Source: Gilliamella bombicola (GTDB taxonomy: Bacteria; Pseudomonadota; Gammaproteobacteria; Enterobacterales; Orbaceae). From it: a stretch of 64,000 nt of DNA. The position numbers were made by a program, and so were the translations under genes. Within the stretch, counting starts at the first letter, position 1; every line of letters starts with the position of its first letter. Under the pieces are notes generated by a model. It saw nothing but the letters and a program-made list of their open reading frames with translations, did not search any database and was not told the origin of the DNA. Where the stretch lies: NCBI RefSeq assembly GCF_900094945.1, contig NZ_FMAQ01000004.1:39213-103212 (forward strand). The letters run 5' to 3'. Below, piece after piece: positions 45,601 through 55,706 of this stretch.

Positions 45601-45941
45601 AATTGAATAGCGGTTGCATATTGCCAACAATTTTCGCTGTCACTGCGCAAAATATTACGTTTAGTACGATTAGTTGGGACTCGTCCTTCTTGATTAAACT
45701 GACTGCGATCACCCACAATCCACAAAAGATCAGTTAAATTTTTACCATGTGTCCAATAACATGCAACAGCAGTATTTTTGCGTGCGGTTTTGCGTAATAA
45801 TTTATAAAGCGTTTGTAGCCCAGCTTCGGTCATTGGGCTTTGCCATGTTCGTTCACCGCAGCGCTCAGCGAACTGATCAATTATGCGACGCGTTTCGGTT
45901 AATGCATTCTTTTTGCATTGACTAACAAGTAAAATATTCAT
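42618..45941 (-). CDS. cas2-3: Cas2-Cas3 fusion nuclease-helicase, type I-F
   Basis: A 1107-residue protein with the fusion that defines type I-F. A Cas2-like domain fills residues 1 to about 90 (MNILLVSQCKKNALTETRRIIDQF), the HD nuclease motif is LLHDLGKA at 121-128, Walker A is TGCGKT at about 432, Walker B/DExx is LILDEPDDFD at about 594, and the C-terminal helicase half includes GTPVTEVGRDHDYDW and QLVGRVWRH. It joins Cas1 for spacer capture and is recruited by Cascade to degrade targets. It overlaps cas1 by 4 bp and ends 110 bp before the degenerate mini-array. Confidence 0.96.
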   Translation of the reverse strand: MNILLVSQCKKNALTETRRIIDQFAERCGERTWQSPMTEAGLQTLYKLLRKTARKNTAVACYWTHGKNLTDLLWIVGDRSQFNQEGRVPTNRTKRNILRSDSENCWQYATAIQLITTMAALLHDLGKATVGFQSKLRAETAVAADPYRHEWISLQLFLLMIQDCTTNEALFNRLAHFTQYQQQHPNWYKQLTKVEKNDLTQLPLLAQWIAWLIVSHHRMPFLPDSLTGDIKNLQKIDFDISGLTIRSFYKTFKAIDKWVKNSHSQHTSPNDFWQLKSDITLSQPWLKKLSRYAAKALNHVPLMQLSNIDAFLLHISRLSLMVADHNYSSLSLSNDEAKKNRAILIANTNYQKEAKQCLDDHLVGVANFSARFARLLPKITTELPAINQHKPFTKRTTIKRFQWQNHAFDLAKSYQQQSEECGFFGVNMASTGCGKTLANGRIMYALSNPKRGVRFTIALGLRVLTLQTGKALRERLHLSDEHLAILVGGRATKTLFELSNEDIEQNDSQKKSENQGSESIESLLDEYIDVAESGIADCELGTIIEDSKARQLLYAPIVTCTIDHIIQASECSRGGKYIAPTLRLLTSDLILDEPDDFDQHDLPALARLVHLAGLFGSKVLLSSATLTPDLIAGLFDAYQAGRKIWNQNKQYADNTIVCGWFDEYQQSISQIADTKTFSEHHQQFVATRIHQLAQSAIRRQGHILDLLNYQENKTENQKFNYAVLAKQLLDQAYQFHQDHHQIDKKSQKKVSIGLMRFAHIEDVISLTQQIYEQKKLPNDTAFHIVVYHARQLLLLRSQLEEKLDRILNRSDEQALFSQPEIFQAIKSSKKENHIFIVIGTPVTEVGRDHDYDWAIVEPSSMRSIIQLVGRVWRHRPQKIAQKANVAILGSNLKAIESNYRTDQACFTKPGFEEKPLFLLKTHKTNELIPEHQLVNVDAVPRIHSCPEDGLTLAELEHKVMADLFAINARKSNYVTSYWQQGLAHHHCVHLQAISPFRGNDKTQDEYICQLDDDGNHQFSYADIAWQTPDDCCKDTQNSIIEYKDWSFANPNIQPWLINSVEQAIAKIAEYFPNKTPYRLANEFCSVSLYRNCSWYFHPYLGFYKKKG

Positions 45942-46891
45942 ATTTGATCTGCTATCTGTTTTAAAGTATCAATAATCCTATCAAGTGCACCTAATTGGGC
46001 AAATTGCGCAATACATGCCATACGAAATTCTTTTTCACTGTCGCCTTGTTTGGCTGATAAAAAGGCTTGAGGTAACACAATGCCATCTTTAATAATATCT
46101 GCCGCATCAAAAACTAAGCCACCACGCCGAGTTTTTCCGTGTAAAATAGCCAGCCCATGTGGTAAACCTAATACCCAACAAGCCGTTGCGCCAAGGCCAT
46201 AGGCTAAATAGTTACCATGATCTAAAAATTGATTAGCGGGATCATGACTTTTGCCTCGTGTGCCTTGTTCTCGTTTAAATTTGTCATCTTGTAAGGTTAA
46301 TTGATTTGCCATGCCATAAAGACGTTTGCTAATTCGCCCTTCTGCAGCTAAAAGTGCTTGGCTTTTATCAACATCGGTAAATTGTTGTGTTGCATCAGTA
46401 AGAATATGCGCTAACTGCGTTGTATCAACATCCCAATCAAATTGCGGCCAACATTCACTAATAATATTAAGCCGTGTTTGTTGTAATAATTTAGCTGCTT
46501 GTAATCGACGTTTGTCATCAAACCAAAATTGACACCAACTTTGTAGGTATTCTGTCGGACGATATTCACTTTGTGGTGAAAAAAACTGACAGGCAAATTC
46601 AGATTCGGTTGATGAAAATAGAGGCGTTCCACCTCCACCACAAAAGCCAATCATAACACCTGCTCGTGAAAGCTCTCGCACTGCCGCTTGCGTCAATGAT
46701 GTTCCCGTACCTAATAAAATACAGGTGGTATTTGCTATTGGGATATTCCAATATAACGACTGCTGACCTTGCTCAGTCACATACTCAACTCGTCCACCAT
46801 TAACCAAAACACGACAATGCTCTAAATAATAAATATTGGCTCGCTTGGAATGCATGATCGTTTTTAGATCAGAAGCATGAATCATATCCAT
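45938..46891 (-). CDS. cas1: Cas1, type I-F spacer integrase
   Basis: A 317-residue protein, usual length about 325. The catalytic glutamate lies in LAAEGRISKRLYG, the histidine in LGLPHGLAILHGKTRRGG and the aspartate region in LVFDAADIIKDG. The N-terminus SDLKTIMHSKRANIYYLEHCRVLV is typical of subtype I-F. First gene of the operon; no CRISPR array is seen upstream. Confidence 0.96.
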   Translation of the reverse strand: MDMIHASDLKTIMHSKRANIYYLEHCRVLVNGGRVEYVTEQGQQSLYWNIPIANTTCILLGTGTSLTQAAVRELSRAGVMIGFCGGGGTPLFSSTESEFACQFFSPQSEYRPTEYLQSWCQFWFDDKRRLQAAKLLQQTRLNIISECWPQFDWDVDTTQLAHILTDATQQFTDVDKSQALLAAEGRISKRLYGMANQLTLQDDKFKREQGTRGKSHDPANQFLDHGNYLAYGLGATACWVLGLPHGLAILHGKTRRGGLVFDAADIIKDGIVLPQAFLSAKQGDSEKEFRMACIAQFAQLGALDRIIDTLKQIADQI

Positions 46892-47017
46892 GATGATAAC
46901 TGATTAAATTAATTGAAATATAACAAACAAATTAACATTATTTTATATTAAAAACGAGCATTTTATTGTCTATTACGAGCAATTGAGTGATTGCAAAGGT
47001 ATTAGATTATGGCGGGA

Positions 47018-47052
47018 ATTTTTAAAGACGAGCGATGCTCGTCTTTATCTTT
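47018..47052 (-). terminator. Intrinsic terminator after carB
   Basis: On the minus strand AAAGACGAGC pairs with GCTCGTCTTT around a two-base centre (AT), followed by TAAAAATT. It lies just after the carB stop. Confidence 0.85.
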
Positions 47053-47056
47053 GTGA

Positions 47057-50000
47057 TTAGCAATAAAGTTGCTGTAATGGCGTTACAGTTTGTGCCGGAT
47101 CGTAATTAAGTGCCGCAGTTGTGGCATAGGCAGCATTCATGGTGGTATCGTAATGTACCTTATATTGAATGGCACTTCGACGCAATACTTTTGAGGCTTC
47201 AATAGCTGCTCGTCCAGAGGTGGTATTAAGAATATAGCTGTATTCGCCATTTTTTATATAGTCATGAATATTTGGTCGGCCTTCGTTTTCTTTTTTTACA
47301 ATTTGGCATGGTAGATCTGCTTGTTGTAACACTTTTGCCGTGCCGATAGTTGCGTCAATACTAAATCCATGCGCAATTAATCGTTTAGCAACTTCTAACA
47401 GCCTTGTTTTATCCTGATCACGAACCGATAATAATGCTTTTCCTGATTTTTTCATATTCGATAGGCTACCAAGTTGCGCTTTAGCAAAGGCTTCAGCAAA
47501 GGTTTTACCGATTCCCATCACTTCCCCCGTTGAGCGCATTTCTGGACCTAAGATTGGATCAACTCCACTAAATTTATTAAATGGCAATACTACTTCTTTT
47601 ACTGAATAATAAGGAGGGATCACCTCTTTAGTCACATTTTGCTTGGCAAGTGATTGCCCTGTCATGACGCGAGCGGCAATTTTAGCCAGTGGTAAACCTG
47701 TTGCTTTTGAGACAAACGGTACGGTACGTGCTGCACGAGGATTAATTTCAATCAGATAAATTTGGTTATCTTTGATGGCAAATTGTCCATTCATTAAGCC
47801 TTTTACATTAAGTTCAAGTGCCAATTGTTTGGCCTGCTGGCGTAGTTTATCTAAAATATCTGCACTTAAGGTGTGAGTTGGCAGTGAGCAAGCGGAATCA
47901 CCAGAGTGAATGCCTGCTTGTTCAATATGTTCCATAATGCCACCAATCACAATTTGTTCGCCATCAGCAATCACATCAATATCAACTTCAATGGCATCAT
48001 CTAAAAAGTGATCGAGTAAAACAGGCGCATTATTTGATTCGCTTACGGCTGTTTTAAAATAACGACGTAAATCTTGTTCATTATAAACAATTTCCATTGC
48101 GCGACCCCCTAATACATAAGAAGGTCTAACCACTAATGGATAACCTATTTTTTCTGCTTTGATGACTGCCTCATTAATATCAGTCACTGTTGCGTTGACA
48201 GGTTGTTTTAATTTCAGTTTATCGACGACTTCTTGAAAGCGTTTGCGATCTTCGGCTTTATCGATAGCGTCAGGTGAGGTACCAATAATTGGTAGCCCAG
48301 CTGCTTCAAGTGCACGGGCGAGTTTTAGCGGTGTTTGTCCACCATATTGCACAATAACACCATTTGGCTTTTCAACATGCGCAATCTCAAGCACATCTTC
48401 AAGCGTGACTGGCTCAAAATAGAGGCGATCAGAAGTATCATAATCGGTTGACACAGTTTCTGGGTTACAGTTAACCATAATGGTTTCATAACCATCCTCA
48501 CGCAGAGCTAATGCCGCATGCACACAGCAATAATCAAACTCGATACCTTGACCAATTCGATTAGGACCACCACCTAGGATCATAATTTTTTTACGGTTAA
48601 ATTGAGGATTGGCTTCACACTCTTGCTCATAGGTTGAATAAAGGTAAGCAGTATCCGTTGCAAATTCGGCCGCACAGGTATCTACCCGTTTATAAACAGG
48701 ATGAATATGATATTGATAACGTAAATCGCGAACCGATTGCTCGGTGGTATTAAGTAGTTTGGCAATGCGTAAATCTGAAAAACCTTTACGTTTTAATTGC
48801 CATAATGTTTCTGGATCGAGTTGTGCAAGTGACTGCTCTTTTAGCTTGTTTTCAAAATTAACCAGCTCTTCAATTTGCACTAAAAACCAACGATCTATAT
48901 TGGTTAATGTAAAAATCTCATCTAAACTCAATCCAGCCCTAAAGGCATCGGCAATATACCAAATACGATCGGCACCCGCTTCTTGGAGTTCATAACGAAT
49001 TTTGGTGATATTTTTTTCATCGGTATAATCATCAATTTTAGGATCAAAACCTGAAGCGCCAACTTCAAGCCCTCGCAATGCTTTTTGTAATGATTCTTGG
49101 AAAGTACGCCCAATAGCCATGACTTCACCAACCGATTTCATTTGCGTGGTTAAACGATCGTTACAGCCCGCAAATTTTTCAAAATTAAAGCGTGGGATTT
49201 TAGTGACCACATAATCAATCGACGGTTCAAATGAGGCGGGGGTTTTACCGCCAGTAATATCATTAGATAATTCATCAAGAGTGTAACCAACTGCCAACTT
49301 AGCTGCAATTTTAGCAATTGGAAAACCGGTAGCTTTAGAAGCTAACGCTGATGAACGTGATACTCGCGGATTCATTTCAATAACAATTAATCGCCCTGTT
49401 TTAGGATCGACCGAGAATTGTACATTGGAGCCACCGGTTTCAACGCCAATTTCACGCAGTACGGCAATTGATGCATTACGCATGATTTGATACTCTTTAT
49501 CTGTCAATGTTTGTGCTGGCGCAACGGTAATTGAATCACCGGTATGAATCCCCATTGGATCGAAGTTTTCAATTGAGCAAACAATAATGCAATTGTCATT
49601 TTTGTCTCGCACCACTTCCATTTCGTACTCTTTCCAACCTATTAATGACTCATCAATGAGCAGTTCATTAGTCGGTGAAAGATCGAGCCCACGGGTACAG
49701 ATTTCTTCAAATTCTTCTGTGTTATACGCAATTCCACCCCCTGTTCCCCCCATGGTAAAAGACGGGCGAATAATACAAGGAAAACCAACCTGCTCAAGAA
49801 CGGCATACGCTTCTTTAAGCGAATGAGCAATGCCTGATCTTGCTGTATCAAGACCAATTTTTTTCATAGCCTCATCAAAACGTTTGCGATCTTCGGCTTT
49901 ATCTATAGCATCGGCTGTTGCGCCAATCATTTCGACATTAAACTCTTTTAATACGCCTTGCTTTTCGAGCTCTAATGCACAATTTAGCGCTGTTTGCCCG

Positions 50001-50272
50001 CCCATAGTAGGTAAAATAGCATCGGGTCTTTCTTGTTCAATAATCTTGCGAACGGATGTCCAATGAATTGGCTCGATATAAGTTGCATCGGCCATTTCAG
50101 GATCCGTCATGATAGTAGCAGGATTGGAGTTAACTAAAATAACGCGATAGCCTTCTTCACGTAGCGCCTTACATGCTTGTGCACCCGAATAATCAAATTC
50201 ACATGCTTGACCAATAACAATTGGGCCTGCGCCAATAATTAATATACTTTTGATATCTGTTCGCTTAGCCAT
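47057..50272 (-). CDS. carB: Carbamoyl-phosphate synthase large subunit
   Basis: A 1071-residue protein (E. coli 1073). Two homologous ATP-grasp halves are visible: the first begins [30 protein letters not shown] and the second [29 protein letters not shown]. The C-terminal allosteric domain follows. It makes carbamoyl phosphate from bicarbonate, ATP and ammonia delivered by CarA, for arginine and pyrimidine synthesis. It starts 2 bp after carA. Confidence 0.97.
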   Translation of the reverse strand: MAKRTDIKSILIIGAGPIVIGQACEFDYSGAQACKALREEGYRVILVNSNPATIMTDPEMADATYIEPIHWTSVRKIIEQERPDAILPTMGGQTALNCALELEKQGVLKEFNVEMIGATADAIDKAEDRKRFDEAMKKIGLDTARSGIAHSLKEAYAVLEQVGFPCIIRPSFTMGGTGGGIAYNTEEFEEICTRGLDLSPTNELLIDESLIGWKEYEMEVVRDKNDNCIIVCSIENFDPMGIHTGDSITVAPAQTLTDKEYQIMRNASIAVLREIGVETGGSNVQFSVDPKTGRLIVIEMNPRVSRSSALASKATGFPIAKIAAKLAVGYTLDELSNDITGGKTPASFEPSIDYVVTKIPRFNFEKFAGCNDRLTTQMKSVGEVMAIGRTFQESLQKALRGLEVGASGFDPKIDDYTDEKNITKIRYELQEAGADRIWYIADAFRAGLSLDEIFTLTNIDRWFLVQIEELVNFENKLKEQSLAQLDPETLWQLKRKGFSDLRIAKLLNTTEQSVRDLRYQYHIHPVYKRVDTCAAEFATDTAYLYSTYEQECEANPQFNRKKIMILGGGPNRIGQGIEFDYCCVHAALALREDGYETIMVNCNPETVSTDYDTSDRLYFEPVTLEDVLEIAHVEKPNGVIVQYGGQTPLKLARALEAAGLPIIGTSPDAIDKAEDRKRFQEVVDKLKLKQPVNATVTDINEAVIKAEKIGYPLVVRPSYVLGGRAMEIVYNEQDLRRYFKTAVSESNNAPVLLDHFLDDAIEVDIDVIADGEQIVIGGIMEHIEQAGIHSGDSACSLPTHTLSADILDKLRQQAKQLALELNVKGLMNGQFAIKDNQIYLIEINPRAARTVPFVSKATGLPLAKIAARVMTGQSLAKQNVTKEVIPPYYSVKEVVLPFNKFSGVDPILGPEMRSTGEVMGIGKTFAEAFAKAQLGSLSNMKKSGKALLSVRDQDKTRLLEVAKRLIAHGFSIDATIGTAKVLQQADLPCQIVKKENEGRPNIHDYIKNGEYSYILNTTSGRAAIEASKVLRRSAIQYKVHYDTTMNAAYATTAALNYDPAQTVTPLQQLYC

Positions 50273-50274
50273 AA

Positions 50275-51438
50275 TTATTGCTCCTGCTTATAAATTTTAA
50301 TTAACTCAATAAAGTGATCAAAAAGAGGTGCGGCATCATGCGGCCCGGGACTGGCTTCTGGGTGACCTTGGAAGCTAAAAGCTGGTTTTTGGTTGTGATG
50401 AATACCTTGCAGTGAACCATCGAACAGTGATTTATGCGTCGCGCGTAAATGATCGGGTAAACTTGCTTCATCTACTGCAAAACCATGGTTTTGTGCGGTA
50501 ATCATCACCTGATTATTTTCCAGATCTTTCACAGGGTGATTTCCGCCATGGTGACCAAACTTCATTTTGATCGTTTTGGCACCACATGCCAGCGCTAAAA
50601 GTTGATGGCCTAAGCAGATGCCAAAGATAGGAATATCAGTGTTTAAAAACTGCTTAATAGCCTCAATTGCATAACTGCAAGGGGCGGGATCACCTGGACC
50701 ATTAGATAAAAATATTCCGTCGGGCTTTAATGCAAGGACTTCTTTGGCTGTTGTTTTAGCTGGTACGACTGTTAATTTACAACCACGCTCAACTAACATA
50801 CGCAAAATATTGCGTTTTACGCCAAAGTCATAGGCAACAACATGGTATGGTAATTGGGTATCTGGTATTGGATTAGTCTGCTGTTGTAGCCCTGTCCATA
50901 ATATTCCTTCAGTCCAAATATAACTTGTTGAACACGTCACTTCTTTAGCTAAATCAAGCCCACTTAATCCTTTAAAATTTATCGCCTGCTGTTTGGCTAT
51001 TTCGGCTTTTTCAAGTAAGGTCTTTTTATCCGTTGCCGTTATGATAACACCATGCTGTGCCCCTTTTTCACGCAAAATACGCGTTAAGCGCCGTGTATCA
51101 ATATCAGCAATGGCAATAACATTATGCTTTTTTAAATAGCTGGAAAGATCGAGTTCGCTTCTGTAGTTGCTAGCTAATAATGGCAAATCACGAATAACCA
51201 GCCCTTTTGCATAAACTTGACCGGATTCGGCATCATCATCATTTGTCCCTACATTACCAATATGAGGATAGGTCAATGTAACCAATTGTTCACAGTAAGA
51301 GGGATCGGTAAGAATTTCTTGATAGCCGGTCATTGAGGTATTAAAAACCACTTCTCCAACAGTTTGACCATCAGCACCAATGGATTTTCCGATAAATTGC
51401 GAACCATCTTGTAACATAAGCAGGGCATAAGTTTGCAT
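50275..51438 (-). CDS. carA: Carbamoyl-phosphate synthase small subunit (glutaminase)
   Basis: A 387-residue protein (E. coli 382). The class I glutamine amidotransferase triad is present: the cysteine in [15 protein letters not shown] and the His/Glu pair in [15 protein letters not shown]. It releases ammonia from glutamine for CarB. First gene of carAB; tandem ARG-box-like sites lie upstream. Confidence 0.97.
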   Translation of the reverse strand: MQTYALLMLQDGSQFIGKSIGADGQTVGEVVFNTSMTGYQEILTDPSYCEQLVTLTYPHIGNVGTNDDDAESGQVYAKGLVIRDLPLLASNYRSELDLSSYLKKHNVIAIADIDTRRLTRILREKGAQHGVIITATDKKTLLEKAEIAKQQAINFKGLSGLDLAKEVTCSTSYIWTEGILWTGLQQQTNPIPDTQLPYHVVAYDFGVKRNILRMLVERGCKLTVVPAKTTAKEVLALKPDGIFLSNGPGDPAPCSYAIEAIKQFLNTDIPIFGICLGHQLLALACGAKTIKMKFGHHGGNHPVKDLENNQVMITAQNHGFAVDEASLPDHLRATHKSLFDGSLQGIHHNQKPAFSFQGHPEASPGPHDAAPLFDHFIELIKIYKQEQ

Positions 51439-51452
51439 GATTAAAAAGACCT

Positions 51453-51491
51453 TTTGAATAATTTATCGATATTTTTGAATATAAATTCAAA
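51453..51491 (-). promoter_or_regulatory. Tandem ARG boxes upstream of carAB
   Basis: Two 18-bp ArgR-type sites separated by exactly 3 bp. One (51474-51491) is the perfect palindrome type TTTGAAT-ATAA-ATTCAAA; the other (51453-51470) keeps one half, TTTGAAT. Pairs with 3-bp spacing are the normal ArgR operator arrangement. Confidence 0.8.
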
Positions 51492-51651
51492 TTCACTTAT
51501 CTATAAAGATACAATAATTGACCATTTTATTACACTTTTTTGTACAAAAGAAGCAATATTATAAAAATTATCTTAATAAATAAGTCTAATTTTTGAGACA
51601 CTTCTCAATATAAAGATAAAATATTGGGATTATTATAATGTTTAACTTGAA

Positions 51652-51690
51652 TTTGCATAATTATTCAAATAGAATTATTTGAATAATTAC
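51652..51690 (+). promoter_or_regulatory. ARG-box operator upstream of argF
   Basis: TTTGCAT-AATT-ATTCAAA (51652-51669) is a good ArgR site. A second, weaker and shifted site containing TTTGAAT follows at about 51673-51690. They lie downstream of a TATAAT (51634-51639) that probably is the argF -10 box, so ArgR could block transcription. Confidence 0.65.
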
Positions 51691-51709
51691 GGTTATTAGG
51701 AGCAATATT

Positions 51710-52720
51710 ATGTACGGTTTTTATCAGCGCCATTTTTTACGATTACTCGACTTTAGCCCTAGTGAAATCAATCAATTAATTAATCTTGCTATTGAATTAA
51801 AACAAGCCAAACAACAAGGGCAAGAACAACAACATTTGATAGGTAAAAATATTGCATTAATTTTTGAGAAAGACTCTACCCGTACTCGTTGTGCTTTCGA
51901 GGTTGGTGCATTTGATCAAGGTGCTAATGTCACTTATTTAGGACCAAGTGGTAGTCAAATTGGGCATAAAGAGTCAATTGCAGATACCGCGCGCGTACTG
52001 GGTCGAATGTATGACGGAATTGAGTATCGTGGTTATGGTCAACAAATTGTTGAAATGTTAGCAAAATATGCAGGGGTGCCAGTTTGGAATGGTCTGACGA
52101 CCGAAGCACATCCAACCCAAATATTAGCTGATTTTATGACAATGAAAGAGCATATAGGAGATCGCCCATTAAGCAGTATTAAATTTGCCTATTTAGGCGA
52201 TGCTCGGAATAATATGGGAAATTCATTAATGGAAGGTGCTGCGTTAATGGGGATGGAAATTCGATTAGTGGCCCCAAAAGCTTGTCAGCCGGAAGCCGAA
52301 CTTGTGCAAAAATGCCAAGATATTGCCAAAACAACCGGTGCCAAAATTATCTTAACTGAAGATGTTACTTTGGGCGTTAAAGATGTTGATTTTTTATACA
52401 CTGATGTATGGGTCTCAATGGGGGAGCCAAAAGAAGTCTGGGATGAACGAGTTAAATTATTAACGCCTTATCAAGTAAATGAAAATGTAATCAAACTTAC
52501 CAATAATCCCAATGTCAAATTCATGCACTGCTTGCCAGCTTTTCATGATACCAATACGACAGTGGGCAAACAGATGGCAGCACAATATGGTTTAATCAAT
52601 GGGCTTGAAGTAACTAATGACGTATTTGAATCTGAGCATAGTATTGTATTTGACGAGGCGGAAAACAGGCTACATACCATTAAAGCGGTAATGGTTGCAA
52701 CATTAACCAAAGACGAATAA
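51710..52720 (+). CDS. argF: Ornithine carbamoyltransferase
   Basis: A 336-residue protein (E. coli 334). The carbamoyl-phosphate motif [11 protein letters not shown] lies near residue 56, HPTQ near 134, and the ornithine-loop motif HCLPAFHD near 273. It makes citrulline from ornithine and carbamoyl phosphate and is divergent from carAB, which supplies the latter. TTAGGAGCAATATT precedes the ATG. Confidence 0.96.
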   Translation: MYGFYQRHFLRLLDFSPSEINQLINLAIELKQAKQQGQEQQHLIGKNIALIFEKDSTRTRCAFEVGAFDQGANVTYLGPSGSQIGHKESIADTARVLGRMYDGIEYRGYGQQIVEMLAKYAGVPVWNGLTTEAHPTQILADFMTMKEHIGDRPLSSIKFAYLGDARNNMGNSLMEGAALMGMEIRLVAPKACQPEAELVQKCQDIAKTTGAKIILTEDVTLGVKDVDFLYTDVWVSMGEPKEVWDERVKLLTPYQVNENVIKLTNNPNVKFMHCLPAFHDTNTTVGKQMAAQYGLINGLEVTNDVFESEHSIVFDEAENRLHTIKAVMVATLTKDE

Positions 52721-52738
52721 TATTATCACAATCAATAC

Positions 52739-52800
52739 AAAGGTGTTTTGTTAAAATAAGCGCCTTTCTTTTTGCCGACTTAATGTCGGCATAATTTTAT
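52739..52800 (+). terminator. Two hairpins after argF
   Basis: AAAGGTG pairs with CGCCTTT and is followed by CTTTTTG. A second stem GCCGAC/GTCGGC with a five-base loop follows at once (about 52775-52791) with ATAATTTTAT after it. The first is the likely argF terminator. Confidence 0.7.
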
Positions 52801-52819
52801 CTAACAAGAATATTGAATC

Positions 52820-53317
52820 ATGACCAAACAAGAGCGAAATAAAGATTTTAAAAAATACCTAAAACTGACCAATCCCATTCATTTCTTAGCAGTAGGATTG
52901 GGTAGTGGCATGTCACCGATTATGCCAGGTACCATGGGTTCATTAATGGCAATCCCGTTATGGCTTTTGTTTTATGGATTACAGCCAGCTTTATACTGGA
53001 TATTTATTTTAGTGACTTTTATTTTTGGTTGTTTTATTTGTCAAAAAACCTCGGATGATACACATACTCACGATTCAGGGCATATCGTTTGGGATGAATT
53101 TGTCGGCATGTGGATCACCTTATTTTTTATTCCGCAACTTTCAGTTATGTGGGTTGCCATAGCTTTTGTGGCATTTAGAGTGTTTGACATGGCAAAACCT
53201 TGGCCAATTCGCTGGTTTGATAAACGTGTACCGGGTGGATTTGGCATTATGGTAGATGATGTGCTTGCTGCTATCTTTTCATCATTCACCGTTTATGCCA
53301 TGACATTGATTATTTAA
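52820..53317 (+). CDS. pgpA: Phosphatidylglycerophosphatase A
   Basis: A 165-residue membrane protein (E. coli 172) with LNPIHFLAVGLGSGMSPIMPGTMGS-like N-terminus (GSGMSPIMPGTMGSL), the conserved WDEFVGMW motif near residue 91 and AMAKPWPIRW-like FDMAKPWPIRWFDKRVPGGFGIMVDDVLA. It removes the phosphate from phosphatidylglycerophosphate in phosphatidylglycerol synthesis. It is often next to thiL; here it stands alone. Confidence 0.94.
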   Translation: MTKQERNKDFKKYLKLTNPIHFLAVGLGSGMSPIMPGTMGSLMAIPLWLLFYGLQPALYWIFILVTFIFGCFICQKTSDDTHTHDSGHIVWDEFVGMWITLFFIPQLSVMWVAIAFVAFRVFDMAKPWPIRWFDKRVPGGFGIMVDDVLAAIFSSFTVYAMTLII

Positions 53318-53372
53318 GATGAAATTTTATACTAAAACAAATGTTTTCCTGAAAGTTTTTGACAAAATTAGA

Positions 53373-54251
53373 CTAAAACATCTTTTGTGACCAACCTAAT
53401 TTAGTTGAAAGATTATTAAAGTAATCATAATCTTTGGTATGAATCAAATTAAATTCATACGATGAACGACGAATAATTACATCCTGTGTTGGTTTGACCG
53501 GTAAAATAATTTGGCTATCACAGGCAATATTTATATCAAGCGCAGTCGTTGGAAATTTAAGATGAATAGGATTATCTCCCTTAATAACTAATGGCCTAAC
53601 TGCTAACGAATGCGGAAACATTGGCGTAATAATTAATGCGTCTAAATGAGGCGCTAAAATAGGTCCACCCGCTGATAGTGAATAAGCAGTAGAGCCTGTC
53701 GGTGTTGCAATAATCAATCCATCAGCTCGCTGTGAAAACGCATTGCGTTCATTAATGTAAACATCGTAGTCAATCATATGGGCAACCGTATTGGGGGTCA
53801 CAACAATTTCGTTCACAGCAAAACTTGAATTAATTAAATTGCCTTCATCATAAATAGAAACTTCTAGTAAAAAGCGAGGATCATTGTCATATTCGCCGGC
53901 AATCACTGGGCTTAATTGTTCAATCACTTGTTCGTGTGATATGTCGGTTAAAAAACCTAAATTGCCACGATTGACCCCGATCACTTTAATTTTATATGGT
54001 GATAAGTAACGCGCAGAACGTAACATATTACCATCCCCTCCCACAACAATGGCTAAGTCAGCTTGCTGGCCAATTGTTTCTAAAGAAGCATAATGGCTAA
54101 CGGGAAATTGAATATGGTCCGCCAAGCGCTCTTCAACTAACACACGAATGCCAAGTTTAACAAGCCAATCATAAAGCACTTGATGAGTTTCAATTGCTTC
54201 TAACTTACGCGGAAGTCCAATTAGACCAATGCATTTAAACGGTGTTCGCAT
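53373..54251 (-). CDS. nadK: NAD kinase
   Basis: Start at the ATG at 54251 (MRTPFKCIGLIGLPR), preceded by AAGGATATTTT; this gives 292 residues, the E. coli length. The open frame continues 42 codons upstream without family similarity. Motifs: GGDGNML at about residue 72, NEIVVTP and GSTAYSLSAGGPI. It phosphorylates NAD to NADP. Divergent from grpE, as in E. coli. Confidence 0.95.
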   Translation of the reverse strand: MRTPFKCIGLIGLPRKLEAIETHQVLYDWLVKLGIRVLVEERLADHIQFPVSHYASLETIGQQADLAIVVGGDGNMLRSARYLSPYKIKVIGVNRGNLGFLTDISHEQVIEQLSPVIAGEYDNDPRFLLEVSIYDEGNLINSSFAVNEIVVTPNTVAHMIDYDVYINERNAFSQRADGLIIATPTGSTAYSLSAGGPILAPHLDALIITPMFPHSLAVRPLVIKGDNPIHLKFPTTALDINIACDSQIILPVKPTQDVIIRRSSYEFNLIHTKDYDYFNNLSTKLGWSQKMF

Positions 54252-54409
54252 AAAATATCCTTGTAATTTGTTACATAAAAAAATCTGTATTTTTTTGTCA
54301 CAGGTCAAAAAATTACATATCAATGTGCCAATAAGCTTGTAATCATAAAAATTGTCCCCATAATAACCGTTATTCACTAAGTTTTCGACTACATTATTTG
54401 GAGTACCTT

Positions 54410-54994
54410 ATGACAGAACAAGATAAAAATACGTCAGAAAATGAAACTAGCATTGACACACCAGCAGAAGAAACAATCGAACAACAAGCAGCGTCACAGC
54501 CAAATCTTGAAGAGCAATTAAGTGCAAAAGATGCACGCATTGCAGAACTTGAACAAGCGTTGCAATTAGCTAAAAAAAATGAAAGTGAAGCGATGATTCG
54601 TGCTCGAGCTGAAATTGATAATGTTCGTAAACGTGTTGAGCAAGATGTTGATAAAGCACGTAAATTCGCATTGGAAAAATTCTCTAATGAATTATTACCA
54701 GTTATTGATAATCTAGAACGCGCTTTAGAATCAACAGACAAAGCTAATCCAGAACATAAGGCCACTGTGGAAGGGTTAGAATTGACATTAAAATCATTCT
54801 TAGATACGGTCAAAAAATTTGGTATTGAAGTGATTGATACCGAAGATTCACAATTAAATCCTGATGTGCACCAAGCAATTAGCATGGTTGAATCACCAGA
54901 ACATCAATCAGGTCAAATCGTTAATACGATTCAAAAAGGTTATACCTTAAATGGTCGTTTAATTCGTCCTGCGATGGTCATTGTTGCTAAATAG
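54410..54994 (+). CDS. grpE: GrpE, nucleotide exchange factor of DnaK
   Basis: Start at ATG 54410 (MTEQDKNTSEN) with TTGGAG six to seven bases before; the open frame begins at TTG 54398. About 194 residues (E. coli 197). Acidic N-terminal tail, long coiled-coil helix, then the conserved KFALEKFSNELLPVIDNLERAL and the C-terminal beta domain ending GYTLNGRLIRPAMVIVAK. Confidence 0.96.
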   Translation: MTEQDKNTSENETSIDTPAEETIEQQAASQPNLEEQLSAKDARIAELEQALQLAKKNESEAMIRARAEIDNVRKRVEQDVDKARKFALEKFSNELLPVIDNLERALESTDKANPEHKATVEGLELTLKSFLDTVKKFGIEVIDTEDSQLNPDVHQAISMVESPEHQSGQIVNTIQKGYTLNGRLIRPAMVIVAK

Positions 54995-55009
54995 TTTAGT
55001 TCAAAAGGG

Positions 55010-55046
55010 TTAACCGCCATCGCTTTGGCGGTTAATTTTATTTATT
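55010..55046 (+). terminator. Intrinsic terminator after grpE
   Basis: TTAACCGCCA pairs perfectly with TGGCGGTTAA around a six-base loop and runs into TTTTATTTATT. The T-tract overlaps the end of the convergent def gene, so the hairpin may serve both. Confidence 0.9.
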
Positions 55047-55550
55047 CCGTTGCTCTTCACGAGTAATTTTTTTCATTTTTTGCTCGATTCGTTGACGTTT
55101 TAATGGTGAAAGATAATCAACAAATAGTTTACCTTTTAAGTGATCCATTTCGTGTTGAATACAGATAGCAAGTAGTTCATCGGCGTCAATTTCATAAGGA
55201 TTACCATTACGATCAAGTGCTTTAATTTTGATTTTTTCAGCCCTTGGTACAAACCCGCGACAATCAGGTACTGATAGGCAACCTTCTTCTATACCGGTCT
55301 CACCTTCTTGGCTAATAACTTCTGGATTGATAATCACATAAACTTGACTTTTATCTTCTGATACATCAATCACAATAATTTGCTCATGCACATCCACTTG
55401 AGTTGACGCAAGGCCGATTCCGTTTTCGGCGTACATAGTTTCAATCATATTATCAATGATCGTTTGTAACTCTGGTGTGAACTGGGTAACAGGCTTAGCA
55501 ACTTTGCGAAGTCGCTCATCAGGAAAACGTAATACCGGTAAAATAGCCAT
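55038..55550 (-). CDS. def: Peptide deformylase
   Basis: A 170-residue metalloenzyme (E. coli 169). Motif 1 [10 protein letters not shown] (usually GxGxAAxQ), motif 2 EGCLSVPD with the metal-binding cysteine and motif 3 [12 protein letters not shown] with the two histidines are all present. It removes the formyl group from new proteins. Its usual partner fmt does not follow; grpE lies there instead. Confidence 0.96.
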   Translation of the reverse strand: MAILPVLRFPDERLRKVAKPVTQFTPELQTIIDNMIETMYAENGIGLASTQVDVHEQIIVIDVSEDKSQVYVIINPEVISQEGETGIEEGCLSVPDCRGFVPRAEKIKIKALDRNGNPYEIDADELLAICIQHEMDHLKGKLFVDYLSPLKRQRIEQKMKKITREEQRNK

Positions 55551-55706
55551 AAATTATTCGATCTACTCCTCAAATTTTAGGTTTATTCAAACTTTTCCAC
55601 ATTGTAAACATTTATCATACTGATGAATAGTCTTTGTTGGCTATTGCTAGTATTTATCTTATCAATTCAAGATAGTTAAATTATTTAACATGAGTACAAA
55701 AAAGTT

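Noticed and set aside
54252-54377. N-terminal extension of NAD kinase
   Set aside because: No family similarity, and a good ribosome-binding site stands before the internal ATG that gives the normal 292 residues.
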